A DNA stretch of 64,000 nucleotides from Doryteuthis pealeii (lineage: Eukaryota; Mollusca; Cephalopoda; Myopsida; Loliginidae), in the NCBI GenBank assembly GCA_023376005.1, contig CM042141.1:100741946-100805945 (forward strand). Direction: 5' to 3'. A program made the translations under genes and the position numbers. Below, one piece after another: positions 1 through 10,333 of the stretch (position 1 is its first letter; each line of letters begins with the position of its first letter). The notes beneath the pieces were generated by a model. That model did no database searches and was not told the DNA's origin. It saw only the letters and a list, made by a program, of their open reading frames with translations.

Positions 1-117
1 TCAATAAAGAGAAATAAATATTAGGTAATCAGTGATTTGAAAATCATGCATTAAAAAAAAAAAAGAAAAAAAAGAAGGATTTAAACAATAAACATAGAAA
101 GAATCATCAAGTCATGT

Positions 118-310
118 TGATAGCATAGATTCCCTTGACTCCTCTCTCTCTTAACGGCCATTGTTTTTTGACAGGTCCTCCAGACTGCATCTAGTGCTGA
201 ACAGGGCTGGTTGGCCAACACTGGTGCATCCATGTGTAGGAATCCACAAGAGAATGTCACTTAGGAGTTTCTCACTGCTTCTCCAGCCGTGAACATTGTT
301 ATTATTCTTA
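118..310 (-). mobile_element. LINE 3'-end fragment (RTE-like)
   Basis: Read on the minus strand, this matches the C-terminal coding end of the LINE at 18756-19432: a stretch equivalent to HCWRS.DELISDVLLW, then VGRPA, then the LEDLP motif. It is 5'-truncated and has stops, so it is a dead fragment. The family name is an inference from protein similarity. Confidence 0.6.
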
Positions 311-396
311 AAATCTTATCTACCGATCCAGATTCAATTTCACATATTAGTAAAAAATCCATAAAGGTTGGCTGTAAATAGAATGAACTATCATCG

Positions 397-685
397 CAGA
401 GATGCTGATGGGTACATGTCCTGCATCCCTGACTCACAAAAATCTAAAAGGATGCAGTGAAATCATATCCATGCATCCCAGTGTTTTTCTTTTTTTCTTC
501 CCTCGCCATTTCAAGCTAACTGTAAATACATTTCAATATTTTCTTCGAAATGAATTACACAAAATAGGTTACAAGGTAAGAGTTAGACAGCTTTAGTTGG
601 GACCCATAAATTTTCCCGGAGACTCCTTCAAAGCAAATATGTGCATCCCAGGATGCAGTAAATCAAAAAGCTATCAGCATCACTG
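397..685 (+). mobile_element. MITE-1 copy, complete
   Basis: Begins CAGAGATGCTGATGGG and ends CTATCAGCATCACTG, so the termini are inverted repeats. Flanks are TCATCG (391-396) and TCATTG (686-691), a 6-bp TSD with one mismatch. No transposase is encoded, so it is non-autonomous. Confidence 0.85.
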
Positions 686-770
686 TCATTGTATTATTTA
701 TAATTATTATTTGAAGTGTTATTTTAGTTTTAATATTCTGGCATGCAATGGACTCAAGAGAATGTATTAT

Positions 771-1050
771 TTACCCAACCCCTTCACCATGAGCATGTAA
801 CTACACAAGATTAATTTTTAAGCAGAGTAAAAACAGTTTGAATTGTTTTTCCTTTTAGACCAGTTGCTATATCAAGATTCAAGAGCCTTCCCTACTATTT
901 ACCCATAGCTGGAGGAAGAATAGTTGGATAGATTCATACCTTTCCCAATGGCATTAGAGCTATGTGAAATGCAACCAGTTTTGCCCAGGAATTGAACTCA
1001 AGTTGCCAGATCCATTTCCAATGACAGTAATTGTTATACTACGACTGCCC
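771..1050 (-). mobile_element. SINE-V copy
   Basis: Minus-strand SINE-V. Tail-2 (TTTACCCAACCCCTTC as read on plus) lies at the left and the degenerate tRNA-like head at the right (about 1000-1050). The middle carries the family blocks TATTTACCCATAGCTGGAGG and ATACCTTTCCCAA. Very similar blocks recur at 1637-1853. Confidence 0.7.
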
Positions 1051-1147
1051 CAATGGATTCAAGAGTATGGTTTTCAGCTTTCATGCCTGGTTGTGGGGGG
1101 GGGGGAGTCCATTTGTCACCAATGCACTCACTAGGTAAAGGATAAAA

Positions 1148-1170
1148 TCTATCTATCTATCTATCTATAT
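1148..1170. repeat. (TCTA)n microsatellite
   Basis: About five and a half tandem TCTA units, followed by a block (CCACTCAAATCAGAAAGTAA) that recurs with few changes at about 1882-1925. Confidence 0.9.
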
Positions 1171-1223
1171 GCCTCCACTCAAATCAGAAAGTAACTGTAA
1201 AAAGGAAATGACTTCACCATTAA

Positions 1224-1567
1224 TTGGTTGTGGGTGGCAACCTATGATGTTTAAGGACAGAACCCTGGTAGCTGAACAGTCCATGACATGCAACAGCCTG
1301 CACCTTAGCCCTTACCTAGGCTAGACAGGTGGTCTGAGAGGCCCCCTCCAATCAATCAGATGGCCACATCAAACCCAAGCATCTATATGAATGTCCTGTC
1401 CTGATGGCAAAAGCCTAACCCTTTCTATCATATATGTGCTAGAAGGCGGTGACTGAGGGTCTTAGTTGCCTGGGTATGGCATTAAACTGCATCTAGTTCC
1501 CTCTGATCTAGAGTGATGGTTGCTGTTAGGGTCCCATCTATGGGTTAAACAGATCAAAAATGAGTAA
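1224..1567 (+). mobile_element. SINE-G fragment
   Basis: Plus-oriented internal part of SINE-G: GTTGTGGGTGGCAACC, AGGACAGAACCCTGGTAGCT, TGCTAGAAGGCGGTGACTGA and GGTCCCATCTATGGGTTAAA appear in the same order as in the complete copies at 26210-26803 and 32319-32910. The 5' head and Tail-1 are missing, and the copy ends in an A/T-rich run. Confidence 0.75.
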
Positions 1568-1636
1568 AAAAAAAAAATTTTTTTTAAGTGTTTAAAAAAT
1601 AGTTTAGAAAAAAAAGGGGGGGGTTTACAAATGGCA

Positions 1637-1930
1637 TGAATTCTGAGTTTTTCCTTCTCCTGGACCGGTTACCACACTAAGGTTAAAGAGCCTAGTATGC
1701 CCTACTATTTACCCATAACTAGAGGAAAACAGATGGATTCATCCTTTTCCAAGAGTATTAATGTGAAATGAAATGCAAAAAGCCTCATCCAGGATTTGAA
1801 CTCGGATCACAGATTCCATTTTGTACAATGATAACTGTTACACTAAATTCACCTTCCAGTTCCTATGACGAAAATCCGTTATGCCTCTACTCAAATCAAA
1901 AAGTAATTGTAAAAAGGAAATTACTTTGCC
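1637..1930 (-). mobile_element. SINE-V copy plus duplicated flank
   Basis: 1637-1853 is SINE-V on the minus strand, with the Tail-2 end missing. 1854-1930 repeats the sequence found at 1169-1215, to the right of the first SINE-V copy. The pair SINE-V plus flank is therefore present twice within 2 kb, consistent with an old local duplication. Confidence 0.65.
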
Positions 1931-2402
1931 AAATGTCCTTGGTAAAGTTAACAAGAATCTAGAGCGATGCCAACTCTTTATTTATTTTTTTCCCCCATTT
2001 TCTATCAAACCAAACATATAATTGTCACTTTCTCAACTGCCACAGGTGTAGCTGTTTATTGTCATCATCTCTAACTGATATAAATGTTCACACTTTAAAA
2101 AATGTGATAACAGATGTGCCTAATCCTTCGAGAGGGAGAGCAGATGGGGGGGGGGGGTCTTGGAGAAGAAAATAAATCTTTATCTCTAAGCATCAATTCC
2201 TCCAATATAACAACATATTGAAAACGTTCAGAAATATTTTTCAAGATAACAGCTTCTTTCCAATAGATAATCAATATATGGAACGTGACTCGAGTTCTTT
2301 CTCTTTGGCTCAAATTGTTCACAACAAGATTTAGACACATTTTGCTTTTCTATGACAACACACTCATGGACTGTCTATTGAATTAAGCTTACTATCTATA
2401 CA

Positions 2403-2509
2403 GGGTCCACCCTGTTGGCTGGAGCTATACAATCCCCCTTGTTGGTTGTGGGTGGCAACCCATGATGCTTAAGGACAGAATCCTGGTAGCTGAGCAGTCC
2501 ATGACATGA
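2403..2509 (+). mobile_element. SINE-G 5' fragment
   Basis: Starts near the SINE-G head (CACCCTGTTGGCTGGAGC) and continues through GTTGTGGGTGGCAACCCATG and AGGACAGAATCCTGGTAGCT, then stops. Only the first part of the family consensus is present, with a short internal deletion. Confidence 0.65.
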
Positions 2510-2574
2510 CTACTACAAAATTGTGTAATCTGTTTTTTAAAAAATACTCTTATGGTATAAAACAAAATAGTCTA

Positions 2575-2644
2575 TATATGAATATAGATAAGAGATTTAT
2601 TGTGAACTTTTTAAATCCCAGTGAACACCAGGTAAGTCTGCTAG
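2575..2644 (+). mobile_element. HEL-4 Helitron-like 3' end
   Basis: Shares AGATAAGAGATTTATT, AAATCCCAG and CTGCTAGT with 33550-33622. It ends CTAG (2641-2644) followed by host T, as Helitrons do. The subterminal hairpin is weak here and the 5' end was not found. Confidence 0.45.
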
Positions 2645-2761
2645 TGTTATATAAGACTATCTATTGGAATACTAAAAAAAAAAAATTTTTAAAAAAAAAA
2701 AAAAATTAAAAAAAATTAAATAATCTGCTTGAATTTAAAAAAAAAGTCGATTGAAAAGTTT

Positions 2762-2992
2762 GTCCTGTTGACAGGGCATAAAATATATAATTGTATCCCT
2801 TGCAGAGGGGGCAGGCCCCCTCTGCCCCCAAATAAGGGTTGTCTTGGGTATTGCACTAAACTGCATCTGGTGGTAAGGCTCCAGTTCTAGAGTTGTGTGA
2901 GGTACCCCTTCATAGCCATTACTCCCAGGTCCATTCTGACACAGAGTAGTGGTACCTGCTAAGATCCCATCTATGATCTATGGGTCAAATAA
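2762..2992 (+). mobile_element. SINE-G internally deleted copy
   Basis: Head (GTCCTGTTGACAGGGC) at the left, then the CTGCATCTGGTGGTAAGGCT block, then GGTACCTGCTAAGATCCCAT. The middle of the 593-bp form is absent. It abuts SINE-K at its right edge. Confidence 0.65.
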
Positions 2993-3223
2993 AGTAAAGT
3001 CGTCAGGGCAGCCTAAAGTCGGTATCAGCCAGTCAGTGAGGGAGTCTATCCCCTTTTCAATAGCTATACCAAGGAGATTGTTTTTGGCGTCCAAGGTGGA
3101 GTGCCACACCTACCATCAGCTCCTTACTTTACCACACAGATCCCTGTGCTACTCATACGCTGAGTTGGCAAGGACCGGTATCAAACTAGGAACCTTGTGG
3201 TTTCTAGCTGAACGCTCTGCAAA
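2993..3223 (-). mobile_element. SINE-K copy
   Basis: Minus-strand SINE-K: body blocks GAGTCTATCCCCTTTTC, ACCAAGGAGATTGTTTTT and ACCTACCATCAGCTCC, then the tRNA-like part with GGAACCTTGTGG. The head is truncated after GAACGCTCTGC, so the A box is lost. Confidence 0.8.
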
Positions 3224-3319
3224 TTATCTGTATGAGATAGGAATACTTGATATCATAATTGTGTGCAAAAAACACTTAAACTACATTAAAAAAAATGTAA
3301 ATATAAAATGTATGTGATT

Positions 3320-4330
3320 CCCTAACCACTAGGCATAATATAACCTCCGACGGTTTCACATGCCATTAAAATTCAATCAATCAAATTAATTAACATCAAC
3401 ATATGATATGAACCTCTGCACATCCGGTCCTTTGTTTTAACACTGATCTGTACCAACAGAACAAGCAGTAATAAAAGTTGTATCATGGATTTTCAAAAAG
3501 AAAATTCTTAGAAAATAGAGTTATTCTTGCTTTAGTCTGAAATTAGAACTTCCTTGTGTGATACTGAACATCACTAACCTAACACCTGTCATGAAAATAA
3601 AAGATTATTTAATCTGATTAAAAATGAAAGCTAATTATTTTTTTCATTTTTTATAATAGGTCTTTGTAATTTTAATCACTTGTTAGTTCAAGTTACATTT
3701 CTATTCAATTATTATTAGTTTATTTCAACTGTCTACTATTACAGCTTTGAATATCCTTGAAGCAATAAATTAAGCAGATGTTATTTAATAAAATCACTTA
3801 ACTACTGAAATTGAATACTTAATTGTACCAAGGCAAAAATGATAATCTCACCTGATTACAATTAAAATAGAGTTCACAATGAATTAACCTTTCAGAAATA
3901 ATATGTAAGAATATCAAAATACTAGAGGTGATGATTATAAACAGTCTTAGGATTACAATAAGGTATACAACATTTAGTGATACTAGTGAAGTTGGCTGTT
4001 TATCAAGAAATGTTTCAAGTAGTAAATACTTACAATATTTCCCTACTATATAATATGCAACTACTACAAAAAAATGCTTAAAAAAACAACATGACTTATT
4101 CAAGAAGGTTATTGTTTGGGAGGGGGGGCGGTTAAACTTAGAGGTTGAGGTAACTGGTACCCACATATCCTTGTTCATCTGAGTATTTCTTGCTCAAATA
4201 CCCTTCATTTATTCTCAACAGGATAAGATGCGCTCTCTCTCTCTCTCTCTCTAAGATGTTACCAAAAACCTTGTTATGAAATAAAATCTTAATTTTTACT
4301 ACCTAAAAACTCCTGGCTAATATCAGGTTA
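3320..4330. other. AT-rich stretch, no feature recognised
   Basis: No coding similarity or repeat family recognised. The 119-codon minus ORF at 3819-4178 has no recognisable domain. A short (CT)n run lies at 4232-4252. Confidence 0.6.
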
Positions 4331-4332
4331 GT

Positions 4333-4616
4333 TGGTTGATTGGATTTTACAGCATGTCAACCCTTGTTGGGTTATTTTATGCTGAAGACATTTTGTTTTA
4401 TTCAAAACACATTCTTTTAAAACTCATTTTGTGATCTATTTAACCCATAGATGGTACCCTAGCAGGTACTACCACTCCAGTCAGTCGGTTGGATTTTATG
4501 TCATGTCAAACCTTGTTGGGTTATTTTATACCAAAGAGATTTTGTTTTATTAATTCTTGATGGGTATTCAAGTTTTTTTTTTAAAACATTTTTTTTTTAT
4601 TTAACCCATAGATTAA
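4333..4616 (-). mobile_element. Two tandem SINE-G 3' ends
   Basis: Two direct copies (4333-4479 and 4483-4616) of the SINE-G 3' half. Each runs from a Tail-1 variant (GGTTGGATTTTATG-like) through TTAACCCATAGAT on plus. The spacing of about 150 bp suggests tandem duplication or adjacent insertion. Confidence 0.6.
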
Positions 4617-4619
4617 AAA

Positions 4620-5715
4620 AAAAATCACACAAAATTTTTGTTTGGTTTTAGAGTCTTTAAAATAGGAGAACTTTATGAATTAAAATCTGTATCTGTCAAA
4701 ATGACACAGGTTTGCTATTTTCTCTCTCTTGAAGATGTTGGGAACAGTTCCATTTTATTCCCTATATTGCAAACTACTAATATGTTAATTTTCATAAATT
4801 TATCCTGAGTGATAGTGAAGAAAATTGATTTTATTTATGAAAGGGTTTGTTTGTTTTTTTTTTTTGTTTGTTTTTTTTTTTTGGGGGGGGGGTTGTTTGG
4901 GGGGGGGGTAAGGAATTTTGCTTCCTATTGTTTTTAGTAGTAGAGAAATTCCTAACTTGGTACAGGTGAAAAATCTAAATTACTCAGCAACTGTTCAATG
5001 AATTAAAAAAAAAAAAAATTCAAGTATTCATTGCTCTTTTATGCCAGTATATACTACATGGTGAAAAATATGACATCTCCTCTTCACAAATTATTTCCTT
5101 ATATACAATGAACATATTAAGTTTTTTGTTAGTACAATAGTATTAAAATACTCAAACTTGAAGAATAACATTTCTGGCCCAATTTAAAAATTTAACAATA
5201 ATAGTGTTGTCTATGTCATGATCACCTAATTATTTTAATTTCTCAAGGGAGATAACTATGAACCATTAAACCTACAATGTATATATGAATTGTTGAGTAC
5301 TTCTACTTATTCATTTATTTGCAATTAATTATATCTTTATACTGCAAAAAATTCTCATTATGTTACTATGTAATTATAGCCCAGCAAAAACAGTACATCA
5401 TAATGAGATTTTTATTACAGCAATACATTTAAAAATGCTCTTAAAGAATAATGCAATTTCCAGTCCAATTTGCAATTTTTGTGGAGCTCTTCAAAATTAT
5501 TGATATAATGTACATAAATATGAAATGTTAATTAGAATCCTTCCCTCCTTCCTAAATAGAAGCATCAATATCATCATGGATTGCTGTTACAATGGGAACC
5601 CAACGAGCTTGCAGTTAGTCTATTAGATTCTCTAGAAATTAATCTGATCTTCTGAAAATGAAAGCATGATAACAGCACAAAGTCACTAAATTTACACTAA
5701 ACAGATTTTATTTGG
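4620..5715. other. AT-rich stretch with poly-T/poly-G runs
   Basis: Holds homopolymer tracts at about 4855-4912 (T then G). Otherwise the sequence is AT-rich with no ORF or repeat family I recognise. Confidence 0.55.
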
Positions 5716-5716
5716 G

Positions 5717-5840
5717 AAAGCTATTAACCCCCTCATTTCCCCCAGCTATGGGTTAAATAGTAACACCACTGTTCTTCTACAAGGAGGCTTTAGCATTAAA
5801 TCACCAATATTGGTTTCTTTGTTTAATGGTATACCAACCT
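5717..5840 (+). mobile_element. SINE-M fragments
   Basis: 5717-5810 is plus-oriented SINE-M middle and 3' part (CCAGCTATGGGTTAAATAGT, CACTGTTCTTCTACAAGGA). 5812-5840 is a minus-oriented Tail-1 scrap (GGTTTCTTTGTTTAATGGTA). Two partial copies meet here. Confidence 0.6.
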
Positions 5841-5900
5841 AACCAGATGAATTTTCAAAATTCAACACAAAAAAAAAAAAAAAAAAAAGAAAGTTATTTT

Positions 5901-6305
5901 GATTTTTCGGACTGTTGTCCTCATCTTTATTGTGATATGTAAAATCACAACATTTTGGCTGATGTAGCCTCCAGCCTTCCTCATGTGTTTTCCTGTTTAT
6001 CCAAACATTATATTGACCCAACCTGGAGAAATTATTTTGAATAGTTTGGCTGTTGATTCAAACAAGACATCAAAGAACTTTTGAAGATCTCATTCAAATA
6101 ATGACATCATTGTTTTTGCATGCGTCTCCAGGAGCATCATGCGTCTTGTTTGATCAACAGCCAAATTATTCAAAATGATTTCCCAGGTTGGGTTATTGCT
6201 TTGCTTAGATACACAGGAAACACATGAGGAACAAAGGAGGATACAGCAGCTGAAACATGGTTTTACATACCACAATAAAGATGAGGACAACAGTCCGAAA
6301 AATCA
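5901..6305. mobile_element. FB-1 fold-back element, best copy
   Basis: The left arm (from GATTTTTCGGACTGTTGTCC) and right arm (to GGACAACAGTCCGAAAAATC) are inverted repeats of roughly 155 bp around a loop of about 90 bp. Flanking 9-mers AGTTATTTT (5892-5900) and AGTTATACT (6306-6314) match at 7 of 9 positions, consistent with a TSD. There is no coding capacity. Long arms plus a TSD of about 9 bp recall Mutator-like fold-back elements, but the superfamily is inference. Confidence 0.75.
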
Positions 6306-6468
6306 AGTTATACTTATCAAGCCCTTTCCAAAAAATTCAGACAAATAAAAAAGTCTGTTTTTATAAAATTTCCAAATCAAAATTGATATAAATACAGATT
6401 TGCTTTGATATTTCCACAAACTTTCAAGATTTTTTTATTCCTTTAAACAGAATAAGACAACCTTCAAT

Positions 6469-6850
6469 TCTGTTTGGTTCGATTCAGTTTCCTTGTTTTA
6501 ATGGCATATCAACCTTCATGGGTTATTTAATACCAATGCCATCCTTGTAAAAGTAAAAAAAAAAAAAACTAATCAGAGTGGCCTAAAGTTGGTATCAACC
6601 AAACAGCGAGGGAGTCTATCTCCTTTTCACTTGTGCTAGACCAAGGAGATTGTTTTTTAGCGTCTGGGGTTGTGCGCCACACCTACCATCAGCTCCTCAC
6701 TTTATCGCACAGATCCTTGTGCTACTCATATGCTAAGTTGGCAAGGGCCAGTATCAAACCAGGAACCTTGTGATTCCCATGCTGACACTCTATCGACTGA
6801 GCTAAATCCTTGTAGAAGAATAGTAGTGGTACTATCTAACCCCTAGCCGG
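6469..6850 (-). mobile_element. SINE-M copy split by SINE-K
   Basis: Tail-1 and distal body at 6469-6555 and the continuation at 6806-6850 are two halves of one minus SINE-M. The block TCCTTGTA(A/G)AAG occurs at the end of the first half and the start of the second, consistent with the TSD of the inserted SINE-K. Confidence 0.75.
6568..6805 (-). mobile_element. SINE-K inserted in SINE-M
   Basis: Nearly complete minus SINE-K, with tRNA-like head at the right (CTCTATCGACTGAGCTAAA) and body at the left. It is flanked by a 12-bp direct repeat, TCCTTGTAAAAG / TCCTTGTAGAAG, so it inserted after the SINE-M. Confidence 0.8.
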
Positions 6851-7053
6851 GTCAATTATAAATGTAAACAACTAATGATTACATATAAGAAATTTAAATC
6901 CCCCCTTTTTTTTTATCCTTAAATTTGTGCATTTAGGTCAAGCGTCGAATATTCTTGACCTATTTTAAAGATGAAAAGATAAAAAATACAAATATCTGTC
7001 CATCTAATTCTCATTTACAAGACAAATATTTTGTTTTGATTAAAATCAAAACT

Positions 7054-7112
7054 GGGCCAGTATTGAACCAGGAACCTTGTGGTTCCTAATCAGACGCTCC
7101 ACCGATTGAGCT
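7054..7112 (-). mobile_element. SINE-K head fragment
   Basis: Only the tRNA-like part remains: GTATTGAACCAGGAACCTTG (B-box side) and CTCCACCGATTGAGCT (A-box side). Confidence 0.65.
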
Positions 7113-7119
7113 TAACACA

Positions 7120-7720
7120 TTAGCTACAGTATATACATAATTTTCAAGCATAGAAATTTACAGTACAATAAATGAGATAAATCTTATACTATATTTGTGG
7201 TGTCTCTGCCTAGGTATGCAATTCAAAACAAAGCCTTGTACCAAGATAAAAACAAAACTTATCCAGGGTAGAATTTTAGGAGGAATCCAGTGGTGGTAAT
7301 TCTATTTACCTCTGAATTCATTTGGGGTCACTAGAGACCAAACTACCAGCTGTGGTATGAGAAAATAGAAAAAAAAGATTAATAGGTTAAGGGGAATAAC
7401 TCTGATAAATTTGCAAGTTTAATGCATTTCCATATCGAGCATTCTGTCCATTAGGACCACTTGCTTCAATGATAACACTGTTGATATTGTGTCTTAATCC
7501 CTTTTAGTGGTATTATAATGTTATTGGTGAATGGGGACTAACATTTTCACAATAAGCAGATCGAGCAATAGGTACTGCTATTCAAGGGTGAGCAATGAGA
7601 TTAAAAAACTATACTTAAATTTAGTCAGATACTGTAGAACCCAGGCAAGGCCAGGAACATACATCTAGTTAGTTGTATAAGGCAGAAAACCCTCCGGAGA
7701 TTTTCAGTTTTTGATAACAT
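7120..7720. other. Unassigned stretch
   Basis: AT-rich sequence without an ORF or repeat family that I recognise. It borders the HEL-1 5' terminus. Confidence 0.5.
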
Positions 7721-7722
7721 TA

Positions 7723-8231
7723 TCTATTATTATACTAAAGCTGAGCAAATCAACATTTGTCTCCTGAAGGCTTTTTTACTGTTTAGTTTAATGACACAAA
7801 AGTTAGACTAAATTATTCCTTATTTTAAGGACTGAGTTATGTTTGAAGAAAAATATATTTTAATTGGTTCTAATTAGTCGTAATTTGCAATTAAGTCAAA
7901 AATTGACCCGTCCCTTTCTTTACATTCTGCCTATCACTTTCCACCTCTTCATGTATATCTTGATTACCTCCTTGTTATATATGTTAGTTTCTCTAGGAGT
8001 GTAGAGAGAGAGAGAGAGAGAGATGGGAGAATTTGAAATGTATTTGTATGTCAAATTTCATAAGTATCAACCAGTAGCTTAAATTAGATCAAACATTCCC
8101 TTTCTTTTAATGTTTTGTCCGGCTGTATTTCTTTTTTTAAAATTTCATTCGCTTTGCAAACTCACTTTTCTCTAATCTCAATTATCTACTCAGAGCTCAA
8201 TGGTTGACCCAACAGGTCACATTTTGTCTAG
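7723..8231 (+). mobile_element. HEL-1 Helitron-like element, 509 bp
   Basis: Starts TCTATTATTATACTAAAG after host A (7722). It ends with the hairpin TGACC-CAACA-GGTCA, an 8-nt spacer and CTAG (8228-8231), followed by host T. These are the terminal hallmarks of Helitrons: 5' TC, 3' hairpin plus CTRR, insertion between A and T. No Rep/helicase ORF is present, so it is non-autonomous. A second copy on the opposite strand at 30192-30934 confirms both ends. It contains an (AG)n tract near 8002-8023. Confidence 0.8.
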
Positions 8232-8586
8232 TATATTATATTCCTGTCAGAAATATTCAGAAGATCCTTCTCGGTGAAACCTGAGTAGTTAACTTCCACC
8301 ACTGATTTGGTTCACTAAACTGGCTCTACAAGTATTGAACACTTTCCTATATATATTGCACAGACATTTGGTTACTTTTTCTTTTTTTTTTGTTCTGTTA
8401 AGTTTTCCCCTTAACTTCTAAAGATATACATATGTTCAGTTTTTAATGACATTATGTATTAGATATAATTTGTAGTAAAACTGGTTTGCCAGAGAGATGA
8501 AGTAAAAATATTCATATCTACTAAGTTACACCTACAAAACCAACAGAATTATTTCCAAACAGAAACAATATTTCCAAAATCAAATC

Positions 8587-8589
<3 letters not shown>

Positions 8590-8657
<68 letters not shown>
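8590..8657. repeat. (TA)n(GT)n microsatellite
   Basis: TA dinucleotides to about 8627, then GT dinucleotides running straight into the end of a MITE-1 copy. Confidence 0.95.
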
Positions 8658-8658
<1 letters not shown>

Positions 8659-8828
8659 TGCTGATAGCTTTTTGATTTAGTGCGTTCTGGGACGCACATA
8701 TTTACTTTGAATGAGTCCCCAAGAAATTTGATGGGTCCCAACTAAAGTTTCTTAATAAACTGTAGGGTTTTTATTTATGATCTAGGGAAACAACTAAGCT
8801 GCCTAACTCCTACCTTGTAACCTATCTA
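8653..8828 (-). mobile_element. MITE-1 half copy
   Basis: The first bases of the terminus are merged with the GT tract (TGTGATGCTGATAGC). The body follows family order to CCTTGTAACCTAT, where it stops at the next TA tract. The other terminus is absent. Confidence 0.75.
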
Positions 8829-8829
8829 T

Positions 8830-8832
<3 letters not shown>

Positions 8833-8886
<54 letters not shown>

Positions 8887-8899
8887 CATACATACATAC
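8833..8899. repeat. (TA)n(CATA)n microsatellite
   Basis: About 25 TA units followed by about five CATA units, exactly where the MITE-1 body breaks off. Confidence 0.95.
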
Positions 8900-9154
8900 A
8901 ATCATAGACTTTATTTATAGTGAACATAAACAAAAATGAATTCTACAAAGAATAGTCAGGTAATGGGTTGAAAAAGCACCCCCCCCCCACCACCAGCAAA
9001 AAAAAAAAAAAAAATTAAAAATTAAAAAAAAAAAAAATCAACTGCTAACAGTACAGTGTAAATGACCTACCGTTCTTACAGGTAAAATTGTTTCTCTTTA
9101 CATGAAGTCTTGTATTGATTTTCTACTGTAATTTACCAAACAAATTGGCCCCTT

Positions 9155-9572
9155 CTAAAGTAAATTATACAAGACACCTTTGGGCAAACATGGAACTATA
9201 AGAATAGAAGAAACTTCACAGGTAGCATTAATGGTTAAAACATTTTTTAAATTAGAGTAAAACAGAATAGGAAGGCCGAGTTGAAAATTTAAAACTGCCT
9301 CGGGTAAGCATGATAGAGTAAGGGTTATTACTTTCCATGTCTTAGTGGACTGACAAAAATAGGATATATAAGTTAAGATGGTGGTGTATATTGTAAGGAG
9401 AATATATATAGGACCGAAAGTACTAGGGGAGATATAAGTCATGGTGAATTTATTAGTCAATTTCAACATTATGTCATCTATTTGAAAATATGAAAGGATT
9501 ACAAATAATATATGTAGACAAAAAATGTCCATATAATTCAACCAAACATGTTTAAATGAAGGAATATAGCTC

Positions 9573-9574
<2 letters not shown>
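9155..9574. other. Unassigned AT-rich stretch
   Basis: A long minus-strand open frame (to 9673) runs through this stretch, the TA tract and the MITE-1 end. Its product is poly-Tyr/Ile from the microsatellite and has no domain I recognise, so I do not call a gene. Confidence 0.6.

Positions 9575-9630
<56 letters not shown>
9575..9630. repeat. (TA)n microsatellite
   Basis: About 28 TA units directly abutting the left terminus of MITE-1. Confidence 0.95.
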
Positions 9631-9634
<4 letters not shown>

Positions 9635-9918
9635 GATGCTGATAGGTACGCGTCCTGCATTCCTAATGCACAAAAAATCTAAAAGGACGCAGTAAAATCT
9701 TATCCATGAGTCCCAGTGTTTTTCTTTTTTCTTCCCTCACCATTTCAAGCTAACTGGAAATACATTTCAATAGTTTCTTAGAAATGAATTACACTGGGTA
9801 AGTTACAAGGTAGGAGTTAGGTGGCTTTAGTTGGGACTCATAAATTTTCCCAGGGGCTCATTCAAAGCAAATATGTGTGTCTCAAGATGCACTAAATGAA
9901 ATTCTATCAGCATCACTG
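9631..9918 (+). mobile_element. MITE-1 copy, complete
   Basis: Runs from CAGAGATGCTGATAGG to CTATCAGCATCACTG. Left flank is (TA)n and right flank is (TG)n then (TA)n, so a TSD cannot be read. One of several MITE-1 copies in or beside dinucleotide repeats. Confidence 0.85.
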
Positions 9919-10029
9919 TGTGTGTGTGTGTGTGTGTTATATATATATATTAGTTGTAGCTAATATTTCTCCTGATTCCTTTATAGCAAACTTAATAATT
10001 CAAAAATTTAGTTATCTATCTTCTATCGA

Positions 10030-10333
10030 TCTATATACATATATAAAGGGCAGTTGGTATGTATGTAAGTCCGGATGAAATTACGAAAATAAAACAATTA
10101 ATGACAAAGTAAATATACATACACATTAAATATCACTGGTTTTTGCTTTCTGTGCAAAAATTATGAAGATTTGAGTTATATTCGAAGCTATTTAAAAATT
10201 AAAATATACATAGAAATATCATTAAAATTTCTACTTAAAAATGTCCAGAATTTGTAAGTCTCAAAAGTAAACAAATCAATACACCAAGGCCTCCACCCGC
10301 TCTACACAGGCGATGTTGGGTAGCAGTGTCTAG
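10030..10333 (+). mobile_element. HEL-3 Helitron-like element, 304 bp
   Basis: Starts TCTATATACATATATAAAGG after host A. It ends with a decayed hairpin (CTACACAGGCGATG...GGGTAG) and CTAG (10330-10333) before host T. The interior (GAAAATAAAACAATTAATGA, GAAGATTTGAGTTATA) is homologous to the inverted copy at 18002-18440. Non-coding and non-autonomous. Confidence 0.7.

Noticed and set aside
2506..2709. 67-codon ORF with lysine-rich end
   Set aside because: Built from SINE-G, HEL-4 and an A-rich tract; no coding evidence.
9155..9673. 172-codon minus-strand ORF
   Set aside because: The N-terminal part is a translated TA microsatellite and MITE-1 terminus. The rest has no domain and AT-rich composition.
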